Shown: positions 6,445 through 11,936 of the stretch, one piece after another
Layout: each line of letters opens with the position of its first letter
Position numbering within the stretch: position 1 is the first letter of the stretch
NCBI GenBank assembly: GCA_947628765.1
Contig: CANRBD010000024.1
Coordinates: 1 to 13,391 of the forward strand
Direction of reading: 5' to 3'
Source: an uncultured Bacilli bacterium
GTDB taxonomy: Bacteria > Bacillota_I > Bacilli_A > RF39 > UBA660
DNA: 13,391 nucleotides
Translations under genes and position numbers: made by a program
Notes under the pieces: model-generated
Database searches by the model: none
The model's input: only the letters and a program-made list of their open reading frames with translations
Told to the model about the DNA's origin: nothing

Positions 6445-7038
6445 ATGGAACAAAGAAATAAAAACTTATTTATTGGAGGATTACTTGCCATTGTACTTGT
6501 TATGGCCGTAGGGTATGCAGCTTTTGCTACACAGTTAAATATTAATGGTACAGCAACAATCGAATCAAGATGGGAGGTTAAAATCACGGATATTTCCGTA
6601 TCAGGAGACCCAACTGGAACAGCTACTAGTAAAAGCTCAGCAGTTACCGAAGGAAATTTAGCGGCAACATTTGAAAGTGAATTAGTAGCGCCTGGGGATT
6701 CAGTAACTTATAATGTTACGGTGGAAAACACTGGAACACTACCTGCTAAATTAAATGCTATTACATTTAACCAAACTAACAATGGCACTGGTACGGCTGA
6801 AGCAGGTGATGCTGTTGAAAACCAAGGAACTAGTTATGAAGGTGACAATGCTATTGTGTATAGTTATACAGGAATTAGTGTAAACAGCACATTAGCAGCC
6901 GCAAATGATTCTGATACTGATAAAGTAACATTCCAAGTAACCGTTACATACAACGATAAAATTAAAACGCAGCCTGATGCAAAACAATTAAAGAGTAATC
7001 TAAAAATGGTCTTATCTTATGTTCAAGCTGATGCGTAA
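6445..7038 (+). CDS. SipW/TasA-type secreted beta-rich surface protein, copy 3
   Basis: 197 residues. The signal peptide ends in AFA at 26-28. The mature start TQLNINGTATIESRWEVKI resembles copy 4, while the core (APGDSVTYNVTVENTGTLPAKL, then an acidic insertion with NNGTGTAEAGDAVENQGT) and the end (YNDKIKTQP, KSNLKMVLSYVQ) resemble copy 2. The PTGTAT segment is shared at DNA level with copy 1. The gene is thus a mosaic of its neighbours. WEVKI replaces the WDVHI of the other three. No cysteine or anchor is present. Role as for copy 1. Confidence 0.8.
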   Translation: MEQRNKNLFIGGLLAIVLVMAVGYAAFATQLNINGTATIESRWEVKITDISVSGDPTGTATSKSSAVTEGNLAATFESELVAPGDSVTYNVTVENTGTLPAKLNAITFNQTNNGTGTAEAGDAVENQGTSYEGDNAIVYSYTGISVNSTLAAANDSDTDKVTFQVTVTYNDKIKTQPDAKQLKSNLKMVLSYVQADA

Positions 7039-7056
7039 ACCTATAATATAAATTAT

Positions 7057-7086
7057 ACTATCAGTTTAAACTGATAGTTTTTCTTT
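7057..7086 (+). terminator. Terminator of subunit gene 3
   Basis: ACTATCAGTTT (7057-7067) followed directly by AAACTGATAGT (7068-7078), a perfect 22-base palindrome that can form a stem with a small loop, then TTTTTCTTT. Confidence 0.85.
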
Positions 7087-7106
7087 ACATTTACTTATTT
7101 ATTTTC

Positions 7107-7135
7107 TTGTCAAACAACTTTATTTATGTTATTAT
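7107..7135 (+). promoter_or_regulatory. Promoter of subunit gene 4
   Basis: TTGTCA (7107-7112), 17 bases, TATTAT (7130-7135) with TATGT before it (extended -10). The leader is only about 28 bases and lacks the hairpin seen upstream of copies 2 and 3. Confidence 0.8.
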
Positions 7136-7169
7136 GTAAATAAGATTATACCCTGAAAGGAAGATGAAT

Positions 7170-7676
7170 ATGGAACAGAGAAATAAAAATATAATTATTG
7201 GAGGCTTACTTGCGGTTTTAGTTGTTATGGCTGTAGGGTATGCAGCTTTTGCTACACAGTTAAATATTAATGGAATCGCTAACATTGAATCAAGATGGGA
7301 TGTTCATATCCAAAGTATTGATGAGGGATCTCCATCTGGAACTGCAGCAAATGTTAAAACTGATGTTGAACAAGATCGTTTAAAAGCAATGTTTGAATGT
7401 ACATTCAAATCTCCTGGTGATTCTATAACCTATACAGTTGAAGTTAAAAATGAAGGAAATTTAAATGCGGTATTAGATAATATTGTGTTTAGTGAAGAAG
7501 AAAATCCAGCTATTACATATTCATATGATGGTATTAATATAAGTGATGAATTACCAGCTACTGAAAGCAGACAGTTTACAGTCACAGTTACCTATAATCC
7601 AGCGGTTACGAGTCAGCCAGCAGTTATAACTGAGGCTTTAACTATGACTTTAAGTTATAGTCAAAAAGAAGCATAA
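7170..7676 (+). CDS. SipW/TasA-type secreted beta-rich surface protein, copy 4 (shortest)
   Basis: 168 residues. The in-frame ATG at 7164 directly abuts GGAAG, whereas 7170 has proper spacing from AAAGGAAG and aligns with the MEQRNKN start of copy 3, so 7170 is chosen. The signal peptide ends in AFA (26-28) and the mature start is TQLNINGIANIESRWDVHIQSI. The core matches copy 1 (SPGDSITYTVEV, GNLNA, AVTSQP). The variable acidic or Gly/Ser-rich insertion of the other copies is missing, which explains the short length. It has the only cysteine among the four mature proteins (Cys77, in FECTF). It could be a capping or minor subunit, but that is only a guess from its size and last position. Confidence 0.8.
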   Translation: MEQRNKNIIIGGLLAVLVVMAVGYAAFATQLNINGIANIESRWDVHIQSIDEGSPSGTAANVKTDVEQDRLKAMFECTFKSPGDSITYTVEVKNEGNLNAVLDNIVFSEEENPAITYSYDGINISDELPATESRQFTVTVTYNPAVTSQPAVITEALTMTLSYSQKEA

Positions 7677-7683
7677 TAAAACT

Positions 7684-7711
7684 AACTTAAGCTTATAGGC
7701 TTAAGTTTTTA
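7684..7711 (+). terminator. Terminator of subunit gene 4
   Basis: AACTTAAGC (7684-7692), loop TTATAG, GCTTAAGTT (7699-7707), then TTT. It separates the subunit array from the signal peptidase operon. Confidence 0.85.
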
Positions 7712-7762
7712 TGTATATAGTTAAAAAAACATTAAAAAAATCAATTTTTTTTGTTTATTCCA

Positions 7763-7791
7763 TTGCTAAAAGTGTATTCATATGCTATAAT
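7763..7791 (+). promoter_or_regulatory. Promoter of the signal peptidase operon
   Basis: TTGCTA (7763-7768), 17 bases, TATAAT (7786-7791) with ATATGC before it (extended -10), the same layout as the four subunit promoters. Confidence 0.8.
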
Positions 7792-7838
7792 GTTCTATAG
7801 TAATGATAATAGGTGAATTGAGGTAAGAGGGGTATGAG

Positions 7839-8981
7839 ATGAAGAAATCATTAATAATGTCAGCGTTAGTAATCTTATATATAATCATTAACTCTTTAGT
7901 TATAACACCATCACAAGTTCCTTTTTATAACGAACTTATCAATCCTATGATGTGGATTGGGTTATGTGTTATGGCTATCTTGTTAAGTAAAGATAGTGTA
8001 CTGCGCGTAAAAGATGAAAGTAATAAAACACAAAGCTTAATTATCGTCATGATAATTTATATCATTTTGTATTTCCTTTTAGGTTTAATCTTTGGATTCC
8101 AGAAGACGCCTTATTCTAAAAATATATTTAGTGTTATTACTAATATATGGTCATTTGGTGGTATCATTTTCTTCCAAGAATTCATAAGAGCTTCAATGAT
8201 TAAAGTTGAGCACAAACGGAAATTTAATTTTATTCTAGTTACAATTTTATTTACCTTAGCTAATTTATCATTTACTAATTTCTTTGATCATTTTGCTAAT
8301 GTTAAAGAAGGATTTATTTATACTGTGTCAACACTTATTCCGCTAATAGTATCTAATGGTGTATTTACTTATTTAGCTTTAATTGGCGGACCTAAATTAC
8401 CAATAGTTTATCGACTATTTGTAACATTACCAGAATTTGTCGTTCCAATTTTACCAAATTTAGATTGGTTTGGAACAGCTATTATTGGGGTAACATTACC
8501 GCTTGCAGTATTTGTATATTTGAACTATGTTCACGTTAAAAAGACTGAAAGATTTTCAAAACGTGAAAGTAGACAATATAGTCCAGCGGTATACATACCG
8601 GTATTTATTGTTATTGCTTTAGTGGCCGGCTTTGTAATTGGAATATTTAAATATCAACCAATAGCTGTTTTATCAGGTAGTATGTCACCAACATTTGACC
8701 GTGGTGATGCCGTAGTAGTAGAAAAACTTAATAAAGCGGAGAAACGTGAACTTAAAAAAGGTGATATTGTTCAATACGCTAGCGGTTCACAATACGTTAT
8801 TCATAGAATTGTTGAAATCGAAAACGATGTTTATGGTAATAGAACATTTATTACAAAAGGTGATAACAACAATGGCAACGATTTAAATCCAGTTTCAAGC
8901 GATCAAGTAGTTGGAAAAGTTGCATTTGTTATAAAATATATTGGATATCCATCTGTATGGTTAAGCGGAATGGTATCTTAG
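7839..8981 (+). CDS. ER-type (SipW-like) signal peptidase I with a long N-terminal polytopic domain
   Basis: 380 residues, about twice the length of a typical SipW. Residues 1 to about 245 form a polytopic membrane region with some seven or eight hydrophobic segments (for example 5-23, 66-87, 131-148, 160-180, 210-230). One more segment (251-270) leads into the S26B peptidase domain. SGSMSP at 279-284 holds the catalytic Ser281. IHRI at 321-324 supplies His322 in place of the lysine of ordinary bacterial enzymes. KGDNNNGND (340-348) has the conserved acidic residues. It should cleave exported proteins on the outer face of the membrane. The four subunits upstream, with SipW-type signal peptides, are the obvious substrates. 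A 20-base gap with no terminator links it to the next gene. The N-terminal domain is unassigned. Confidence 0.88.
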   Translation: MKKSLIMSALVILYIIINSLVITPSQVPFYNELINPMMWIGLCVMAILLSKDSVLRVKDESNKTQSLIIVMIIYIILYFLLGLIFGFQKTPYSKNIFSVITNIWSFGGIIFFQEFIRASMIKVEHKRKFNFILVTILFTLANLSFTNFFDHFANVKEGFIYTVSTLIPLIVSNGVFTYLALIGGPKLPIVYRLFVTLPEFVVPILPNLDWFGTAIIGVTLPLAVFVYLNYVHVKKTERFSKRESRQYSPAVYIPVFIVIALVAGFVIGIFKYQPIAVLSGSMSPTFDRGDAVVVEKLNKAEKRELKKGDIVQYASGSQYVIHRIVEIENDVYGNRTFITKGDNNNGNDLNPVSSDQVVGKVAFVIKYIGYPSVWLSGMVS

Positions 8982-9001
8982 AAGAATAAGAGGGTGAAAA
9001 A

Positions 9002-10090
9002 ATGAAACTAAAAAATGGAAATAAATTAATATTAAGACAATGGGTTCAAGTATTTTTGTTAATCATAGTTATTGCAGTCATGATTTTCTCAATTTGGACA
9101 ATAACCAAGAGTATAAGTGGTGGCAAAAGTGAAAAAGATGAATTATATACTTATAGTTACAATAGTAATTTAGGATATCGTGTTTTACTTAAAGATAATG
9201 CATTCTTTACCACTAAAACACTTGGAATGAATAAACAGTATATTGCTTCATTAATTGATCGTATTGAAGTTGATACTAAATATTCTTTCCAAAGTTCTAA
9301 AGAATTAGAATATACATATTCATATGATATTACAGCTACTGTTAAAGGCAATTATGCGGAATCAGATGGTAAATCTGTAGAAGTATGGTCAAGAAGTTAT
9401 CCAATCGTACCAGCCGAAACTAAGAGTGGCACTGGTCAAAATATTACTATTAATAAAACAGTAACACTTGATTACAATACTTATAATCAAATCATGATTG
9501 ACTTTAGAAACAAATTTGGTTTAACTGTAGATTCTAGTCTTGATTTAGCTCTTAAAATTAATATTAATGGTGGACTCAAAGGTCAAGAAAAAACTTTACA
9601 AGAATCTAATACAATGAAATTAATTATTCCATTAGTAAAACCAACGGTTGAGATAAAACCTGATTATATCAATAATGGTGGTAAAACCGTTTATGATGAA
9701 GCTAAAGTTGGAAAAGTTGAAGTTAATATTCCATTACTAGTTATGGGTATAGCCTTATTACTATTTATGGTATTTATGCTTAAGAAATTAGGTAGCGGAT
9801 TACTTACTACAACTAAGAAATCTGAATATGTTCTTACACTTAATAAGATCCTTAAAGATTATGGCGATGTTATTGCTAAAGCTGAAAATGTACCTAATTT
9901 AACACAATATGATGTTGTTCATATTAAAGACTTTACTGACTTAGTAGATATTGAAGAAGAATTACATTCACCAATTATTTATAACGAAATTCGTGAAGAT
10001 TTAGAATGTTGGTTCATGATCTTCCACGAAAAAACTGCATACAAGTTTATTCTTAGATACGAAGATTTTGCTAGGTTAAGAAGATTATAA
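9002..10090 (+). CDS. DUF5305-like membrane protein, probable partner of the signal peptidase and subunits
   Basis: 362 residues. There is one membrane segment near the N-terminus (about 15-36), then an extracytoplasmic stretch of about 205 residues rich in predicted beta-strands. It has alternating Tyr/aromatic patterns (YSYNSNLGYRVLLKDNAFF, ELEYTYSYDITATV). A second membrane segment follows (about 243-261), then a cytoplasmic tail of about 100 residues containing VVHIKDFTDLVDIEEEL, SPIIYNEI and YKFILRYEDF. This order matches what I remember of DUF5305, found in archaea and some Firmicutes beside SipW-like peptidases. The label is from memory, not from a search. Function is unknown; an assembly platform or export partner is inferred from operon position. 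It is cotranscribed with the peptidase and ends at the terminator overlapping its stop. Confidence 0.75.
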   Translation: MKLKNGNKLILRQWVQVFLLIIVIAVMIFSIWTITKSISGGKSEKDELYTYSYNSNLGYRVLLKDNAFFTTKTLGMNKQYIASLIDRIEVDTKYSFQSSKELEYTYSYDITATVKGNYAESDGKSVEVWSRSYPIVPAETKSGTGQNITINKTVTLDYNTYNQIMIDFRNKFGLTVDSSLDLALKININGGLKGQEKTLQESNTMKLIIPLVKPTVEIKPDYINNGGKTVYDEAKVGKVEVNIPLLVMGIALLLFMVFMLKKLGSGLLTTTKKSEYVLTLNKILKDYGDVIAKAENVPNLTQYDVVHIKDFTDLVDIEEELHSPIIYNEIREDLECWFMIFHEKTAYKFILRYEDFARLRRL

Positions 10091-10118
10091 AAAAAGTATA
10101 AAATTTATACTTTTTTTT
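10089..10118 (+). terminator. Terminator of the signal peptidase operon
   Basis: An A-run plus GTATAA (96-101 of the 10000 block) pairs with TTATAC (10105-10110) and the following T-run. The stem is AT-rich but long, with eight T at 10111-10118, and starts within the TAA stop. Confidence 0.75.
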
Positions 10119-10128
10119 GTACCTAACG

Positions 10129-10137
10129 TGTTATAAT
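10129..10137 (+). promoter_or_regulatory. Extended -10 promoter of the RNHCP gene
   Basis: TGTTATAAT with no recognisable -35. It lies only four bases before the ribosome binding site AAAGGAGG (10140-10147), so the leader is very short and the upstream in-frame ATG at 10117 cannot be used from this promoter. Confidence 0.6.
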
Positions 10138-10155
10138 AATAAAGGAGGTTTCAAA

Positions 10156-10473
10156 ATGGCAAAAAAATTTACAATGAGAGATGAAAGCTTTACTTGTGCT
10201 ATATGTGGGTTTAAAGTGTCACCTTTAGGCTATACAGCACGTGATCATTGTCCAAAGTGTTTATGTTCTAAGCATGTCGATATAAACCCTGGCGATAGAC
10301 AAGAAAGTTGCCATGGAATTTTAAAGCCAATAGCCATTGAAAACTTTAAAAAAACCTATAAGATAGTTTATAAATGTTCTAAATGCGGAGCTATTAGGAA
10401 AAATATTGTCGCTAAAGATGATAATATGGATTTAATTATTGAAATTATGAGTCAACCCATTCAAATTGATTAA
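10156..10473 (+). CDS. RNHCP-domain zinc-ribbon protein
   Basis: 105 residues, predicted cytosolic. Cysteine pairs C14-x2-C17, C32-x2-C35 and C74-x2-C77 suggest two zinc ribbons. The block HCPKCLCSKHVD (31-42), NPGDRQESCHG (44-54) and the late CSKCG (74-78) match the RNHCP domain, whose name comes from its Arg-Asn-His-Cys-Pro motif. Here that motif reads ARDHCP (28-33), with Asp in place of Asn. The family has no established function; nucleic-acid binding is plausible because of the zinc ribbons. The ATG at 10156 is chosen because AAAGGAGG precedes it at correct spacing. Confidence 0.85.
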   Translation: MAKKFTMRDESFTCAICGFKVSPLGYTARDHCPKCLCSKHVDINPGDRQESCHGILKPIAIENFKKTYKIVYKCSKCGAIRKNIVAKDDNMDLIIEIMSQPIQID

Positions 10474-10486
10474 TTTATGTTATAAT
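10460..10486 (+). promoter_or_regulatory. Probable promoter of the single-TM protein gene
   Basis: Extended -10 TGTTATAAT (10478-10486) with a poor TTCAAA (10460-10465) at 15 bases. It overlaps the end of the RNHCP gene. Read-through from that gene is also possible, since no terminator lies between them. Confidence 0.5.
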
Positions 10487-10505
10487 ATGATTAGGAGGAT
10501 AATAT

Positions 10506-11210
10506 ATGAAAAAAAGAAAACTTAAAAGGAATGTTATTATTGTAGCTTGTGTGCTTATTGTCTTAATTGCTTTTGCGATTGGCTATATTGTGTTTTCGGA
10601 TTTAAAGCAAGAAGATGTACTACGTGAGGAAATTGCGATATTAGATAAAAAAGATATTACTAAAGATAGGTATAACACGCCTATTAAAACACATGGTGAT
10701 TATGCTAAAGTAGAGAAAGCCATTAAAAGTTATTTAGATGATTATGCCGTTACTTTACAAGCAATAATGAAATTAATTGATGATGATAAATTGGCTAATA
10801 TGTTGACGGCTGATAATTACCAAACTGATGGTCCTGATTTTGTTAATAGTAAAAAATATTTAACTGAGACTAAAACGTCTTTAAATGAAAAACTAACGAA
10901 ACTTACAAATATGACTAGTACTGAGGCTATTATGCAAGAATTTAATAAAGAAGGTTTAGATGAATATTATAATGATTTATATCGTGAACTTATAGTCAAT
11001 GATATTTTAGAAAAAGACTTAACTTCAGCCAAGACTACATTAGATGAGGCTAGTCAACAGATTAATAATCTTATAAGTACGGAAGAAGAAATAATTAATT
11101 TATTAGTACAAAACAAAGGGAAATGGAAAATTGAAAATAATCGTATTGTCTTTTTAGAAACTAGTGCCTTAAGTCAGTATAATGAACTTGCAAAAAAGAT
11201 TGCTAATTAA
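10506..11210 (+). CDS. Single-TM extracytoplasmic helical protein, function unknown
   Basis: 234 residues with a strong ribosome binding site (AGGAGG, 10493-10498). A basic start (KKRKLKR) is followed by one hydrophobic helix at about 9-31 without a clear cleavage or lipobox site, so it is probably an anchor. The remainder is charged, Lys/Glu/Thr-rich and mostly helical (about 35-205), with likely coiled-coil stretches, and should lie outside the membrane. The end has a short GKWKIENNRIVFLETSA element suggestive of beta-strands. I recognise no family. It lies between the RNHCP gene and rubrerythrin. It could be linked to the surface locus upstream, but nothing in the sequence proves that. Confidence 0.75.
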   Translation: MKKRKLKRNVIIVACVLIVLIAFAIGYIVFSDLKQEDVLREEIAILDKKDITKDRYNTPIKTHGDYAKVEKAIKSYLDDYAVTLQAIMKLIDDDKLANMLTADNYQTDGPDFVNSKKYLTETKTSLNEKLTKLTNMTSTEAIMQEFNKEGLDEYYNDLYRELIVNDILEKDLTSAKTTLDEASQQINNLISTEEEIINLLVQNKGKWKIENNRIVFLETSALSQYNELAKKIAN

Positions 11211-11239
11211 TTGTCTAGGAAGTCTAAATATGATATAAT
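11211..11239 (+). promoter_or_regulatory. Promoter of rubrerythrin
   Basis: TTGTCT (11211-11216) starts immediately after the preceding TAA; a 17-base spacer then leads to TATAAT (11234-11239) with TGA before it (extended -10). Confidence 0.8.
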
Positions 11240-11277
11240 TAAAATGTAATTCTATAATTAAAAAGGAGGATTTAACA

Positions 11278-11832
11278 ATGGAATTAAAAGGAAGTAAAAC
11301 TGAAACTAATTTATTAACCGCTTTTGCTGGTGAAAGCCAAGCTCGTAACAAATATACATATTTTGCTAGTACTGCTAAAAATGAAGGTTATCAGCAAATT
11401 GCGGCTATTTTTGAAGAAACTGCTAATAATGAAAAAGAACATGCTAAATTATGGTTAAAATTATTATTTGGTGGTGATATTAAAGATAGCTTAAAAGTAG
11501 ATACTAAAGAAGCTTTAAAACTAGCTGCTGAAGGTGAAAACTATGAATGGACAGATATGTATGCTGAATTTGCTAAAACGGCCAAAGAAGAAGGTTTTGA
11601 TCACATTGCTTATCTTTTTGAAGAAGTAGGTAAAATTGAAAAAGAACATGAAGAAAGATATTTAAAATTATTAGCTTCAGTTAAAGAAGAAAAAGTATTT
11701 AAAAGTGAAGCTCCAAAAATGTGGGTTTGCCGTAACTGTGGTCATGTACATTATGGTGAAGAAGCTCCAGCTATTTGTCCAGTATGTGCTCATCCAAAAG
11801 CTTACTTTGAATTAAAAGCCGAAAATTATTAA
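11278..11832 (+). CDS. rbr: Rubrerythrin
   Basis: 184 residues. This is a cytosolic di-iron peroxidase that reduces hydrogen peroxide to water in anaerobes and microaerophiles, fed electrons through its own rubredoxin-like centre. The ferritin-like bundle shows Glu19 in GESQARNKY, the first ExxH (Glu52, His55 in NEKEH), a middle GENYEW segment and the second ExxH in KIEKEHEERY. The C-terminal rubredoxin-like domain has C151-x2-C154 and C167-x2-C170. All expected iron ligands are present. AAAAAGGAGG gives a strong start. Its presence suggests an anaerobic or oxygen-sensitive host. I saw no convincing PerR box. Confidence 0.95.
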   Translation: MELKGSKTETNLLTAFAGESQARNKYTYFASTAKNEGYQQIAAIFEETANNEKEHAKLWLKLLFGGDIKDSLKVDTKEALKLAAEGENYEWTDMYAEFAKTAKEEGFDHIAYLFEEVGKIEKEHEERYLKLLASVKEEKVFKSEAPKMWVCRNCGHVHYGEEAPAICPVCAHPKAYFELKAENY

Positions 11833-11852
11833 GACTTATTATAAGTCTTTTT
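11831..11852 (+). terminator. Terminator of rubrerythrin
   Basis: AAGACTT (11831-11837), loop ATTAT, AAGTCTT (11843-11849), followed by a T-run. The stem begins within the stop codon. Confidence 0.85.
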
Positions 11853-11884
11853 TTATAAAAAATATTAGGAAAATTAATCATTTT

Positions 11885-11918
11885 AAAATACCTAAAAGTT
11901 ATAACTTTTAGGTATTTT
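11885..11918. terminator. 34-bp palindrome between convergent genes, probable bidirectional terminator
   Basis: The 16-base arm 11885-11900 is the exact reverse complement of 11903-11918, with AT at the centre. Both arms end in four A/T bases that give short U-tracts in either direction. It lies 18 bases beyond the murD stop, so it is the likely murD terminator and a back-up for rubrerythrin. Confidence 0.75.
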
Positions 11919-11936
11919 AGATTGCCAAAATAATGA

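Larger units (their letters stand above)
4969..7676 (+). repeat. Tandem array of four paralogous secreted-protein genes
   Basis: Four related genes stand head to tail. Shared DNA blocks include 5957-6016 with 6687-6746 (60 bases, 2 differences), 5739-5794 with 6475-6530 (56 bases, 1 difference), 6508-6548 with 7233-7273 (41 bases, identical) and 5131-5149 with 6610-6628 (19 bases, identical). Promoters, leaders and terminators differ in sequence although they are laid out alike. Confidence 0.9.

Noticed and set aside
4969..7676. CRISPR-like or mobile repeat array
   Set aside because: The repeated blocks lie inside coding genes in frame and encode the same protein parts. There are no spacers, inverted ends, transposase or integrase.
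4969..7676. Sortase-anchored proteins or classical pilins
   Set aside because: No LPXTG-like motif, C-terminal membrane anchor or type IV prepilin cleavage motif is present, and no sortase gene is in the window.
7741..7751. Homopolymer runs before the signal peptidase operon as a phase-variation switch
   Set aside because: The A and T runs are short, interrupted, and lie outside the promoter spacer, so slippage would not obviously alter expression.
9157..9351. Minus-strand frame inside the DUF5305-like gene
   Set aside because: Lies antisense to a well-supported gene with no start signals. The same holds for frames at 11169-11351 and 11771-12004 (minus) and 13108-13326 (plus).
11236..11262. 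Possible PerR-like operator upstream of rubrerythrin
   Set aside because: The AT-rich stretch does not show the 7-1-7 inverted repeat when aligned base by base.
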